NCBI GenBank assembly: GCA_019779905.1
Contig: JABAKE010000003.1
Location: 186,001-250,000, forward strand
Reading direction: 5' to 3'
Length of the DNA: 64,000 bases
DNA from: Modestobacter lapidis
GTDB taxonomy: Bacteria > Actinomycetota > Actinomycetes > Mycobacteriales > Geodermatophilaceae
Part shown: piece by piece, positions 17,812 through 26,120 of the stretch
How the letters are laid out: each line of letters opens with the position of its first letter
Position numbering within the stretch: position 1 is the stretch's first letter
Position numbers and translations under genes: made by a program
Notes under the pieces: generated by a model
Told to the model about the DNA's origin: nothing
What the model saw: only the letters and a program-made list of their open reading frames with translations
Databases searched by the model: none

Positions 17812-18765
17812 TCAGTCCTTGAGCAGGCCCTCGCGGAGCTTGGCCAGGGTCTGGCTGAGCAGCCGGGAGACGTGCATCTGCGAGATGCCGATGTCGGCGG
17901 CGATCTGCGACTGCGTCATGTTGCCGAAGAACCGCAGGATCAGGATGCGCCGTTCGCGGGCCGGGATGGTGGCCAGCAGCGGCTGGAGCGACTCGCGGTA
18001 CTCGACGCCCTCCAGCGCGGCGTCCTCCTCGCCCAGCGTGGCTGCCAGGGTGGGGGAGTCCTCCTCACCGGAGAGCCGCTCGTCCAGGGAGCTGCTGCGG
18101 TAGGCGTTCGCGACGGCGAGGCCCTCGAGGACCTCGGCGCGCGGGATGCCCAGGTGCTCGGCGAGCTCGCTGGGGTTGGGGGCATGGCCGTTCTTCTGCG
18201 CCAGCTCGCTCACCGCGGCGTTCAGCGACAGGTGCAGCTCCTGCAGCCGGCGGGGGACCCGTACCGACCAGCCCTGGTCGCGGAAGTGCCGCTTGATCTC
18301 CCCGGTGATGGTGGGCACCGCGAAGGACAGGAACTCCACGCCGCGCGTGGGGTCGAACCGGTCGATCGCCGCGATCAGGCCGAGGGTGCCGACCTGCAGC
18401 AGGTCGTCGAAGGGCTCGCCGCGGTTGCTGAACCGCCGGGCGAAGTGCCGAACCAGGGGCAGGTGCTCCTCGACGAGGATCTCGCGCAGCCGCTCCCGTC
18501 GCGGGTCGTTCTTCTCCAGGGTCGCGAGTTCCGCGAACAGCGGGGCCGTGCGCTCCGCGCGGCTCCGGTTCTCCGACACGGGCACGGGGTCCGCCGGCAC
18601 CTCGGCGGGCTCGGCGACGGGCGGGTCCGCCGGGACCAGCGCGGCGACCTCGGGGCCCGGGATGCCGCCCGCCGGGGAAGCGGGTGCGGAGTGTCCGGCA
18701 CCGGGGACGGCGTCGACGGTGTCATCGACGGTGGCCGGCTGGTGCGCTGCAGCCGCCCGGGTCAC
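17812..18765 (-). CDS. SigF/SigB-type stress sigma factor
   Basis: A 317-residue sigma-70 family protein of the SigB/SigF/SigG group. After an acidic, Pro-rich N-terminal tail of about 80 residues come region 2 (HLPLVRHFARRFSNRGEPFDDLLQVGTLGLIAAIDRFDP and so on), region 3 and region 4 (ARERRILILRFFGNMTQSQIAADIGISQMHVSRLLS). Such factors direct general stress or spore-related transcription and are held inactive by an RsbW-type anti-sigma factor. That gene lies directly upstream; its stop overlaps this GTG start by 4 nt, giving equal production of both. The start is fixed by this overlap. Confidence 0.9.
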   Translation of the reverse strand: MTRAAAAHQPATVDDTVDAVPGAGHSAPASPAGGIPGPEVAALVPADPPVAEPAEVPADPVPVSENRSRAERTAPLFAELATLEKNDPRRERLREILVEEHLPLVRHFARRFSNRGEPFDDLLQVGTLGLIAAIDRFDPTRGVEFLSFAVPTITGEIKRHFRDQGWSVRVPRRLQELHLSLNAAVSELAQKNGHAPNPSELAEHLGIPRAEVLEGLAVANAYRSSSLDERLSGEEDSPTLAATLGEEDAALEGVEYRESLQPLLATIPARERRILILRFFGNMTQSQIAADIGISQMHVSRLLSQTLAKLREGLLKD

Positions 18766-19256
18766 CGCGCGACCGAGACGTCGTCGTCCGCGACGCCGAA
18801 CCCGGCAACAGGGCTGTAGCGCCGCAGGTACTTCACCAGGGCGATGCCGGCCACCGGGGACGGGGAGCCGTCGCCTGCGGGAACCTTCGCCTGATCGCCG
18901 GGGCCGGCGTCCACCGAATCGACGAGGGTCTGCAGGATCGCCCAGCCGAAGCCGTCCCGCGGCACGTCGGTGTCGGGCGCCGTCGGCACCCATGCGTCGA
19001 TGCGCAAGGCGTCGCGGGTGGCCTCGAAGACCACCGTCAGCGGGGCGTCGCCCAGGGCGATCGCGGCCAGCGTCGCGCATGCTTCGTCGACCGCCAGGCG
19101 GAGGTCCTCCACCGCGTCGAGGTCGAAGTCCATCCGCATGGCCAGGTCACCGGTCATGGCCCGCACCGCGGGCAGTTGCGTCGGCGAGGTGGGGACCCGC
19201 AGTTCCAGCCGCTCCGCACGCCGCTCCGCGGCGGGAGCGTCTGTCGTGTCGACCAT
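18762..19256 (-). CDS. RsbW-like anti-sigma factor (HATPase_c)
   Basis: A 164-residue GHKL-ATPase-fold protein of the RsbW/SpoIIAB type, expected to bind the sigma factor and to respond to a STAS antagonist. The fold is readable: LRVPTSPTQLPAVRAM, the N-box helix DLRLAVDEACATLAAIA, the G1 box RDGFGWAILQTLVD and GIALVKYLRR. In the N-box the usual Mg-binding Asn, four residues after Glu58, is Thr62, so kinase activity is uncertain. A textbook ribosome binding site AAGGAG precedes the ATG at 19256. The stop overlaps the sigma factor start. Confidence 0.88.
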   Translation of the reverse strand: MVDTTDAPAAERRAERLELRVPTSPTQLPAVRAMTGDLAMRMDFDLDAVEDLRLAVDEACATLAAIALGDAPLTVVFEATRDALRIDAWVPTAPDTDVPRDGFGWAILQTLVDSVDAGPGDQAKVPAGDGSPSPVAGIALVKYLRRYSPVAGFGVADDDVSVAR

Positions 19257-19529
19257 CCGTCGTTGCTCCTTCGTTCGCACCGCTCCCGGGGCGGGAGGGG
19301 CCCGTTCATCATGGCTCACCCGCCCCCTGCTGGAGCACGAGCGACGAGCAGCTGCCTTCCCGCCGGCGGCCAGGGGGACCCACCGGCGGAAGGTGCAGTG
19401 CCGGTATGCCATGCCCAGACGCGAAGCGCGGGAAACATCGGCGTCCCGGTCTCTTCCAGGAACCACCCGAGAGTGGGACGGGGTGCCCCGTCGGGTTTGG
19501 GGCAACCCTACGGTGCCCACCTCTCCGGG

Positions 19530-20537
19530 GTGAGACTGCGGCGGAGCGACGTGCACGCACCCGGCTGGACCCGGCGGCGGGCCGGCCGGGGTTTCGCCTA
19601 CCACGACGCCGACGGCGTGCTCATCAGAGACGACCGGCTGGACCGGCTCCGCGCGCTGGCGATCCCGCCCGCCTGGAAGGACGTCTGGATCTGCCCCTGG
19701 CCCAACGGGCACATCCAGGCGGTCGGCACCGATGCCGCCGGCCGGCGGCAGTACCGCTACCACGACGAGTGGCGGGTCAAGCGGGACGCCGCCAAGCACG
19801 AGCGGGTGCTGCAGATCTCCCATCAGCTCCCCGACGTCCGCGATGCCGTGCTGGCGGCGTTGCGCAGCCGCGGCCTCAACCGCGAACGGGTGCTGGCCTG
19901 CGGCGTCCGGCTGCTCGACCTGGGCGCCTTCCGGGTGGGCAGCGAGCAGTACGCCGAGGACAACGGCACCTTCGGGCTGGCCACGTTGCGCCGCGACCAC
20001 GTCGAGGTGCGCGGGGAGCGGGTCTTCTTCCACTACACCGCCAAGGGGGGCATCGACCGGGAGGTCGAGCTGATCGACCGAGCCACCGCCACGGTCGTGC
20101 GCCAGCTCCTCGAGCGGCCGGCCGACCAGGGGGAGGAGCTGCTCGGATACCTCCTGGCGGACGGCAGCTGGCACGACGTGACCAGCGACGAGATCAACGC
20201 CTACCTCAAGGAGATCAGCGGCGCGGAGATCACCGCGAAGGACTTCCGCACCTGGACGGCGACGGTGCTGATGGCCGCCACGCTGGCCGAGGCCCCGCCG
20301 CCGAAGAGCCGGACGGCGCGGAAGAAGCTCGTCCGGCAGGCCTACCAGACGGTCTCCGAGCAGCTCGGGAACACCCCGGCGGTGTGCCGGTCCAGCTACG
20401 TGGATCCACGGGTGGTCGACCGGTTCGAGCACGGTGAGACGATCTGCGGTGCGCTCGCGGAGGCGGCGCAGGCGGCGGACGACCGGACCGCCCAGCAGGC
20501 GCTCGAGGCCGGCGTCTGCAGCCTGCTCAGCGCTTAG
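19530..20537 (+). CDS. DNA topoisomerase IB (poxvirus/bacterial type)
   Basis: A 335-residue type IB topoisomerase that relaxes supercoils through a 3'-phosphotyrosine link. Typical segments are GRGFAYHDADGVLI, IPPAWKDVWICPWPNGHIQAVGTDAAGRRQYRYH, RLLDLGAFRVGSEQYAEDNGTFGLATLRRDHV, FHYTAKGG (catalytic Lys), ISGAEITAKDFRTW (Arg), and VCRSSYVDPRVVDRF with the active Tyr. I place the start at the GTG at 19530, some 15 nt after a TACGGT hexamer; the long open frame upstream runs antisense to the anti-sigma gene and is not credible. Divergent from rsbW. Confidence 0.9.
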   Translation: MRLRRSDVHAPGWTRRRAGRGFAYHDADGVLIRDDRLDRLRALAIPPAWKDVWICPWPNGHIQAVGTDAAGRRQYRYHDEWRVKRDAAKHERVLQISHQLPDVRDAVLAALRSRGLNRERVLACGVRLLDLGAFRVGSEQYAEDNGTFGLATLRRDHVEVRGERVFFHYTAKGGIDREVELIDRATATVVRQLLERPADQGEELLGYLLADGSWHDVTSDEINAYLKEISGAEITAKDFRTWTATVLMAATLAEAPPPKSRTARKKLVRQAYQTVSEQLGNTPAVCRSSYVDPRVVDRFEHGETICGALAEAAQAADDRTAQQALEAGVCSLLSA

Positions 20538-20539
20538 CT

Positions 20540-20579
20540 ACGACGACGGCGCCCCTCCGAGGAGGGGCGCCGTCGTCGT
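20540..20579. terminator. Terminator, 19-bp perfect arms
   Basis: ACGACGACGGCGCCCCTCC (20540-20558) pairs exactly with 20561-20579. It lies directly behind the topoisomerase stop and serves the converging STAS gene as well. A short stretch after it (20588-20608) resembles half of the repeat family found at 29345. Confidence 0.88.
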
Positions 20580-20612
20580 GCAAGCCTCGCTGCAGGGGCC
20601 CGCGAGGTTCTC

Positions 20613-21008
20613 TTACTTCTCCGCGATCGTGAACAGGTCGATCAGGCCGGTGACCTCGAGCGGACGGGTCACGGCGCGCGTGTTGGCGATCAGCCGCAGC
20701 CCGACGTCACGAGAGCGGGCCGACTTCTGCGTCTCGACCAGCACCGCCAGGCCGGCGGAGCCGAGGAACTGCACACCACACAGGTCGATGACCAGCTCGG
20801 TGGGCTGCTGCTCGAGCTGGGTGTCCAGGGACGCGCGGAGCACCGGCGCGGTGAAGGTGTCGACCTCGCCGACCACCGTCACGGTGACCGTGCCGTCGCC
20901 GTCGTGCGACGTCGAGAGCGTGATCACGTCGTCGAAGGGTGCTTCGCCGCCGTCGGACGGGGCCGACACGTCGCGCGGACCTTCGGCGGGCAGTTCAGAT
21001 GAGGTCAC
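20613..21008 (-). CDS. STAS-domain anti-sigma factor antagonist
   Basis: A 131-residue protein. After about 28 acidic residues comes a STAS domain: TVTVVGEVDTFTAPVLRASLD, TELVIDLCGVQFLGSAGLAVLVE. Ser84 in FLGSAGL is the position phosphorylated in SpoIIAA/RsbV. It should bind an RsbW-type anti-sigma factor and free its sigma factor; the rsbW-sigF pair 1.4 kb away is the obvious partner, though this is inference. GAGGAG precedes the ATG at 21008. A small perfect hairpin lies in its leader. Confidence 0.88.
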   Translation of the reverse strand: MTSSELPAEGPRDVSAPSDGGEAPFDDVITLSTSHDGDGTVTVTVVGEVDTFTAPVLRASLDTQLEQQPTELVIDLCGVQFLGSAGLAVLVETQKSARSRDVGLRLIANTRAVTRPLEVTGLIDLFTIAEK

Positions 21009-21031
21009 GGACCGCAGCTCCTCTCAGGGGC

Positions 21032-21048
21032 GGTGCCCAACGGGCACC
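21032..21048 (-). promoter_or_regulatory. Palindrome in the leader of the STAS gene
   Basis: GGTGCCC-AAC-GGGCACC, 7-bp perfect arms with a 3-nt loop, about 25-40 nt before the ATG and downstream of a TACGCT hexamer on the minus strand. It could be an operator or an RNA hairpin; sequence does not decide. Confidence 0.4.
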
Positions 21049-21223
21049 CGTACGGCGGACAGCGTACTGCTGCTGCGCTGACCGTCCGACGGCTGCCCAG
21101 GACACGGTGGCGCCCCGGGCGCGACCCACCCGGGGTTCCGGACGGGCCAGCGGCTGGCTGCTCAACCGCGGCACCAAGGTAGTTGAGCGCTGATCGACGC
21201 ACCAGCCCGTCCGGGGCGCCCCC

Positions 21224-21643
21224 TCAGCCGTCGGTGACGTGCATCGCGCGCTCCTCGGGACCCTCCCCGCCGGTGGGGGCCTCGCCGGTGGCCAGCACGT
21301 CGTCGCCCACGGTGTCGGTGCCCGAGTCGTCGGCCAGGTCGGTGTCGGCGTCCTGGTCCAGCTGCGGCACCGTGCGGTCGTGGGTCTCGGCGGCGCGCAC
21401 GTCGTCCCGCTCCGTCACGTCGGGCACCTCCCGGTCCAGCCGGTCGGTGAGCGGCTCGCCCGCGGACTGCTCCACCGCGGTGGTGCCGAAGTCGGTGCTC
21501 GCGTTGGCCCGCTCCCCGGGGACCGGCGCGAACTCCGGGTCCTCGGCGAGGGCGGAGGTGGGGGTCTCGTCGTCGGCGATCTCGGGGATGCCGTCGTCCT
21601 CGTAGGAGATGTCGCGGGCGGTCTGGCCCTCGGGCTCGGTCAT
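21224..21643 (-). CDS. DUF5709-like acidic protein
   Basis: A 139-residue, strongly acidic protein with hardly any hydrophobic core. The segment EPLTDRLDREVPDVTERDD resembles the conserved part of DUF5709, a small actinobacterial family of unknown function. It is probably largely disordered. AGGAGGACCC stands just before the ATG at 21643, an excellent ribosome binding site that fixes the start against a longer open frame. No membrane helix or signal peptide. Confidence 0.75.
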   Translation of the reverse strand: MTEPEGQTARDISYEDDGIPEIADDETPTSALAEDPEFAPVPGERANASTDFGTTAVEQSAGEPLTDRLDREVPDVTERDDVRAAETHDRTVPQLDQDADTDLADDSGTDTVGDDVLATGEAPTGGEGPEERAMHVTDG

Positions 21644-21821
21644 GGGTCCTCCTCTGCCGCGCGTGCGCGGGTCGCCGTCGTGCTGACGGGTGGAGCCGGC
21701 GGGGTCACCGGCGTCGTGGTCCCGCCCTACCCGCCGGCCGACGCGGCATGCCTTCGGCCGCTGTGGCCCGGTCACCCGCGTGGCCGGGCATGGGCCAGGC
21801 CGACCCGGGTAGCGGGGGTGC

Positions 21822-22388
21822 ATGGCGATCGCAGACGACGTTGCTCAGATCGGGGAGCCGGTGCGCCGTTGGGCCCGTACCCAGAAGCAGGAGTACGCGC
21901 GGGGCGAGCCGCGGCCGCTGGGCGCCGACCTCGGCGCCATGGGCGTCTACGTCGGCCTGGTCGGCGCGGCCGCGGCGGCCATCCGGGCTTCGGGCAGGGA
22001 GCTGCCGGCCCGGATCCCGCTCGGTGACGCCGTCCTGCTGACCATCGGCACCTTCCGGCTGGCCCGGCGGATCGCCAAGGACCCGGTCACCGCGCCCGTC
22101 CGGGCGCCCTTCACCAGCTACCAGGGCACCTCGGGCGAGGCGGAGGTCGCGGAGGAGGTGCGGGAGCACGGCGGCGTCAAGCATGCCGTCGGCGAGCTGG
22201 TCACCTGCCCGTTCTGCCTGGCGCAGTGGGTCGGTACCGGCTTCGTCCTGGGCTACGTCGCCGCGCCGCGGGCCACCCGGCTGGCCGCGCTGACGATGAC
22301 CATGGTGGCCGGGTCGGACGTCCTGCAGTTCGGCTACGACGCCATTCAGAACGGCGCACTGCAGCCGGGCGGCGACGCAGCGTCCTGA
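21822..22388 (+). CDS. DUF1360 domain-containing membrane protein
   Basis: A 188-residue protein of the DUF1360 family. The family core is clear: LLTIGTFRLARRIAKDPVTAPVRAPFTSYQG, then HAVGELVTCPFCLAQWVGTGFVLGYV with the paired cysteines CPFC, and a last hydrophobic stretch ALTMTMVAGSDVLQFGYDAI. Similar proteins occur in sporulation and phage contexts; the function is unknown. Start ATG at 21822. Confidence 0.85.
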   Translation: MAIADDVAQIGEPVRRWARTQKQEYARGEPRPLGADLGAMGVYVGLVGAAAAAIRASGRELPARIPLGDAVLLTIGTFRLARRIAKDPVTAPVRAPFTSYQGTSGEAEVAEEVREHGGVKHAVGELVTCPFCLAQWVGTGFVLGYVAAPRATRLAALTMTMVAGSDVLQFGYDAIQNGALQPGGDAAS

Positions 22389-22513
22389 TCTGCCTCGTCG
22401 GGGTGGGATGAGCCGCTGAGCAGGGCGCTCGCCGCGCCGGACGGCCCGGTGCGGACCTATCCTGCGATCTTGTCGTGCCGTCGCGGGTGACGGCGCGTGG
22501 ACAGGAGGCAGTC

Positions 22514-23560
22514 GTGCGGTCCATCTGGCGTGGCGCGGTCTCCTTCGGGCTGGTCAGCATCGGGGTGAAGCTGTACTCGGCCACCGAGGACCACGACATC
22601 CGGTTCCACCAGGTGCACAGGACCGACGGCGGGCGGGTGAAGTACAAGCGGGTCTGCTCGGTGGACGGCGACGAGGTCGAGTACGGCGACATCGCCAAGG
22701 GTTACGAGCTGCCCGACGGCCAGTTGGTGATCCTCACCGACGCCGACTTCGACGAGCTGCCGCTGACCACGACGCGGGAGATCGAGGTGCTCCAGTTCGT
22801 CGACCAGGAGCAGATCGACCCGATCCACTTCGAGAAGACCTACTACCTCGAGCCCGACGGGGTCGCGACCCGCCCCTACGTGCTCCTGCGGACCGCCCTG
22901 GAGAACGCCGGCCAGGTGGCGATCACCAAGATCGCCATCCGGCAGCGCGAGTCGCTGGCCGCGCTCCGGGTGCGGGACGGCGTGCTGGTGCTGCACACGA
23001 TGCGCTGGCCGGACGAGATCCGCCGTCCCGACTTCGGCTTCCTCGACGAGGAGGTGCCGGTCCGCCCACAGGAGCTCGCCATGGCCGAGTCGCTGATCTC
23101 GACGATGGCCGGGAACTTCGACGCCACCGCCTTCACCGACGACTACCGCGAGGCGATGCAGGCACTGCTGGAGGCCAAGCAGTCCGGTGGTGAGGTGCAG
23201 CAGGCGCCGGAGGCCGCGGACACCGACGGCGCGGCGGTCGTCGACCTGATGAGCGCGCTGCGCCGCAGCGTCGAGCGGGCCGGGGGAGCAGCACCGGCCG
23301 CGAGCGCCGCGCCGGCCGACGCCGGTGCCGACGGCGACGGCGACGGCGACGAGGAGGAGACGAAGGCGGCCAGGCGCGCCCCCGCCAAGAAGGCCGCCGC
23401 CGCCAAGGCGCCGGCCAAAAAGACGCCGGCCAGGAAGGCGCCGGCCAGGAAGGCGCCGGCGAAGGAGGCGGCGGCCAAGGCCCCGGCCGAGAAGGCGGCC
23501 GACGACGACGCCGCGGCCAAGCCGGCCAAGCGGACGTCCCGCCCGCGCAAGACCGCCTGA
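22514..23560 (+). CDS. ku: Ku protein (non-homologous end joining)
   Basis: A 348-residue bacterial Ku, which forms a ring dimer on DNA ends and recruits LigD. The core runs from RSIWRGAVSFGLVSIGVKLYSATEDHDIRFHQVH through YELPDGQLVILTDADFDELPL and FEKTYYLEPDG to DDYREAMQALLEAK at about residue 220. The last 90 residues are a Lys/Ala/Pro tail built partly from a 15-bp tandem repeat (PARKAPARKAPAK), a basic DNA-binding extension known in actinobacterial Ku proteins. I use the GTG at 22514 because GGAGG lies 5 nt upstream; a -10 TATCCT is at 22458. The ligase gene follows after 18 nt. Confidence 0.94.
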   Translation: MRSIWRGAVSFGLVSIGVKLYSATEDHDIRFHQVHRTDGGRVKYKRVCSVDGDEVEYGDIAKGYELPDGQLVILTDADFDELPLTTTREIEVLQFVDQEQIDPIHFEKTYYLEPDGVATRPYVLLRTALENAGQVAITKIAIRQRESLAALRVRDGVLVLHTMRWPDEIRRPDFGFLDEEVPVRPQELAMAESLISTMAGNFDATAFTDDYREAMQALLEAKQSGGEVQQAPEAADTDGAAVVDLMSALRRSVERAGGAAPAASAAPADAGADGDGDGDEEETKAARRAPAKKAAAAKAPAKKTPARKAPARKAPAKEAAAKAPAEKAADDDAAAKPAKRTSRPRKTA

Positions 23561-23578
23561 CCCGGCGACCCCGCCCGC

Positions 23579-25126
23579 ATGCCACCGCGCGCCCGCCCGA
23601 CGCCCGGGCCCGCCGACCCGCTGGCCACCTACCGGGCCAGGCGGGATCCGGACCGGACCGCCGAGCCCGTCCCGGCCGCCGGTCGTCCACTGCCCGTCGG
23701 CGACGACGACACGTTCGTCGTGCAGGAGCACCACACCCCCCGCGGCCGTGCCGGCGAGCGGGTGCACTGGGACCTCCGGCTCGAGCGCGACGGCGTCCTG
23801 AAGAGCTGGGCGGTGCCCAAGGGGCCGCCCACCCGGCCGGGGCTGAACCGGCTCGCCGTGCCCACCGAGGACCACCCGCTGGAGTACGCCTCCTTCGCCG
23901 GCACGATCGCCGCCGGCGAGTACGGCGGCGGTGAGGTCACCATCTGGGACGCCGGCCGCTACGCCACCGAGAAGTGGGCCGACGACCACGTCACCGTCGC
24001 CTTCGACGGGGGCCGGCTGTCCGGCCGGTACGTGCTGTTCCGGCTGCCCGACGGCACCTGGAACGTGCGCAAGCTCGACCACACGGCTCCGCCGGGGGAC
24101 CAGGCGGCTCCGGCGGCACCCCCCGACCCCGCGTCGGGCCGGCCGGTGGTCGCCGGGGCGCCGGAGGACCTGCCGCCGATGCTGGCGGCGATCGGCGAGC
24201 TGCCCCGCGCCGACGACCTGCGGTGGGGCTACGAGTTCAAGTGGGACGGCGTCCGCGCCCTGGCGCACGTCCGGAACGGCGCGCTCACCCTGCGGGCGCG
24301 CAGCGGCAACGACGTGACCGCCACCTATCCCGAGCTCGGCCGGCTGCCCGCCGCGCTGGCCGGACACGACGCGGTGCTCGACGGGGAGGTGGTCGCCCTC
24401 GACGCCGCCGGGCGGCCGGACTTCGGCACGCTGCAGGGGCGGATGCACCGGACCGGGCCGGAGGTCGCGCGGCTGGCCGCCGCCGCGCCGGTCAGCTACC
24501 TGGTCTTCGACCTGCTGGCCCTGGACGGGGAGAGCCTGCTGCCGCTGCCCTACACGGCGCGGCGGGACCGACTGGACGCCCTCGGCCCGGCGGGCGAGCG
24601 GTGGGTGACCACGCCGTGGTTCCGCGGCGACGTACCGGGCGTGGGTGACGGGGTGCAGGTCGCCAGTCGCGAGAACGGGCTGGAGGGCGTCGTCGCCAAG
24701 CGGCTGGATTCCCCGTACCGGCCCGGTGGGCGCGGCCCGGACTGGCGCAAGGTGAAGAACATCCGCACCCAGGCGGTCGTCGTCGGCGGCTGGCGGCCCG
24801 GTGCCGGGCGGCGGGCCGGGGGCATCGGCTCGCTGCTGCTGGGGGTGCCGGACGACCGCGGCGACCTGGTGTTCGCCGGGCACGTCGGCACCGGGTTCAC
24901 CGCGACGGCGCTGGCCGAGCTGGAGCGGATCGTCACCCCGCGGTCGTCGTCGCCGTTCGTCGGCGCGCTGCCCCGCGAGGTGACCCGGGACGCGCAGTGG
25001 GTGGACCCGGACCTCGTCGGCGAGGTCGCCTTCACCGAGTGGACCCGCGAGGGCCGGCTGCGCCACCCCTCGTGGCGCGGCCTCCGCGCGGACCTCCTCC
25101 CGGCCGACGTGGTGAGGGAGCCATGA
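23579..25126 (+). CDS. ligD: LigD phosphoesterase-ligase protein (NHEJ DNA ligase)
   Basis: A 515-residue protein with two of the three LigD modules. Residues about 40-170 form the 3'-phosphoesterase domain (VQEHHTPRGRAGERVHWDLRLERDG with His and Asp metal ligands, then SWAVPKGP and GEYGGGEVTIWD). From about 195 the ATP-dependent ligase follows, with adenylated Lys221 in EFKWDGVRA, DGEVVALD, YLVFDLLALDG, EGVVAKRL and an OB domain. It seals breaks held by Ku. The polymerase module is missing here and is encoded by the next gene, whose ATG overlaps this stop (ATGA). In M. tuberculosis all three modules are one chain. Confidence 0.93.
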   Translation: MPPRARPTPGPADPLATYRARRDPDRTAEPVPAAGRPLPVGDDDTFVVQEHHTPRGRAGERVHWDLRLERDGVLKSWAVPKGPPTRPGLNRLAVPTEDHPLEYASFAGTIAAGEYGGGEVTIWDAGRYATEKWADDHVTVAFDGGRLSGRYVLFRLPDGTWNVRKLDHTAPPGDQAAPAAPPDPASGRPVVAGAPEDLPPMLAAIGELPRADDLRWGYEFKWDGVRALAHVRNGALTLRARSGNDVTATYPELGRLPAALAGHDAVLDGEVVALDAAGRPDFGTLQGRMHRTGPEVARLAAAAPVSYLVFDLLALDGESLLPLPYTARRDRLDALGPAGERWVTTPWFRGDVPGVGDGVQVASRENGLEGVVAKRLDSPYRPGGRGPDWRKVKNIRTQAVVVGGWRPGAGRRAGGIGSLLLGVPDDRGDLVFAGHVGTGFTATALAELERIVTPRSSSPFVGALPREVTRDAQWVDPDLVGEVAFTEWTREGRLRHPSWRGLRADLLPADVVREP

Positions 25127-26043
25127 GCCGTCAGCGGGTGCAGATCCAGAACCGGCAGCTGGAGGTGTCCAACCTCGACAAGGTGCTGTTCCCCGAGGTG
25201 TCCTTCACCAAGGCGCAGGTCATCGAGTACTACGTGCAGATCGCGCCGGTGCTGCTGCCGCACGTGGCGAACCGGCCGGTCACGTTCACCCGCTGGCCCT
25301 CCGGTGTCGACGGCAAGGCCTTCTTCGAGAAGAACAGCGCCCGGCACGCCCCGCCCTGGGTCCAGCGGGTGACCATCCCCTCCCCGGGCAGCTCGAAGGG
25401 CCGGGAGACCCTGGACATGGTGCTGCTGTCGGCGGTACCCGACCTGGCCTGGTCGGCCAACCTCGCCGCGCTGGAGATCCACGTCCCGCAGTGGCGGGTC
25501 GACGACGGCGGGCAGGCCGAGCTGCCCGACCTGCTGGTGCTCGACCTGGACCCGGGGCCGGGCACCGGGGTCCTGGAGTGCGCCCACGTGGCCGCCCGGC
25601 TGCGGGAGCGGCTGGCCGCCGACGGGCTGGACCCGGTGGTGAAGACGTCGGGCTCCAAGGGGCTGCAGGTCTACGCGCCGATCCGGTGCGCGGACCGCGA
25701 CCACCCGAGCCGCTACGCCAGGGCGCTGGCCCAGGAGCTCTCCCGGCAGACGCCCGACGACGTGGTCTGGCGGATGGAGAAGGCCTTGCGGCCGGGCAAG
25801 GTGCTGGTCGACTGGAGCCAGAACAACACCGCGAAGACGACGGTGGCGCCCTACTCGCTGCGCGCCCGGCCGGGTGCCACGGTGTCCACGCCGATCGGCT
25901 GGGACGAGGTGGACGATGTCCGGGCCGGCACCGACCCCGCGACCCTGCGGTTCGACACCGCCGCGGTGCTCGCGCGCGTGGCCGAGCACGGCGACCTCTT
26001 CGACGTCGACGCCCGCCGCCGGGTCGACCTGCCCGCCGGCTGA
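25123..26043 (+). CDS. ligD: LigD polymerase-domain protein
   Basis: A 306-residue archaeo-eukaryotic primase-type polymerase, the LigD Pol module as a separate protein. It fills gaps and adds nucleotides, often ribonucleotides, at broken ends. Markers are QLEVSNLDKVLFPEVSFTKAQVIEYY, VTFTRWPSGVDGKAFFEKN, the metal-binding acidic pair in LLVLDLDPGPG, TSGSKGLQVYAPI, and VLVDWSQNNTAKTTVAPYSLRARPGA. The ATG at 25123 overlaps the ligase stop by 4 nt, so Ku, ligase and polymerase are one operon. A hairpin repeat follows the stop. Confidence 0.93.
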   Translation: MSRQRVQIQNRQLEVSNLDKVLFPEVSFTKAQVIEYYVQIAPVLLPHVANRPVTFTRWPSGVDGKAFFEKNSARHAPPWVQRVTIPSPGSSKGRETLDMVLLSAVPDLAWSANLAALEIHVPQWRVDDGGQAELPDLLVLDLDPGPGTGVLECAHVAARLRERLAADGLDPVVKTSGSKGLQVYAPIRCADRDHPSRYARALAQELSRQTPDDVVWRMEKALRPGKVLVDWSQNNTAKTTVAPYSLRARPGATVSTPIGWDEVDDVRAGTDPATLRFDTAAVLARVAEHGDLFDVDARRRVDLPAG

Positions 26044-26045
26044 AG

Positions 26046-26105
26046 AAGGACCCCGCTGCCCACCGCTCGCACGCTCGCGGCGGGACCCTGCAGCAGGGCC
26101 GGGGC
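26046..26105. repeat. GC-rich inverted repeat, family copy B
   Basis: Starts AAGGACCCCGCTGCC three bases after the polymerase stop and includes CGCTCGCACGCTCGCGG, then ends near CTGCAGCAGGGCC. Same family as 2391, 27016, 29345 and 33597. Here the flanking genes run in the same direction. Confidence 0.75.
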
Positions 26106-26120
26106 CGCGGTTCTGCCACG

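Noticed and set aside
23400-23475. Repeats in the Ku gene as a mobile insertion
   Set aside because: They are in-frame 15-bp repeats coding for the Lys/Ala/Pro tail normal in actinobacterial Ku proteins.
22457-25066. An 869-codon minus-strand frame opposite Ku and LigD
   Set aside because: Antisense to two clear repair genes, low-complexity translation.
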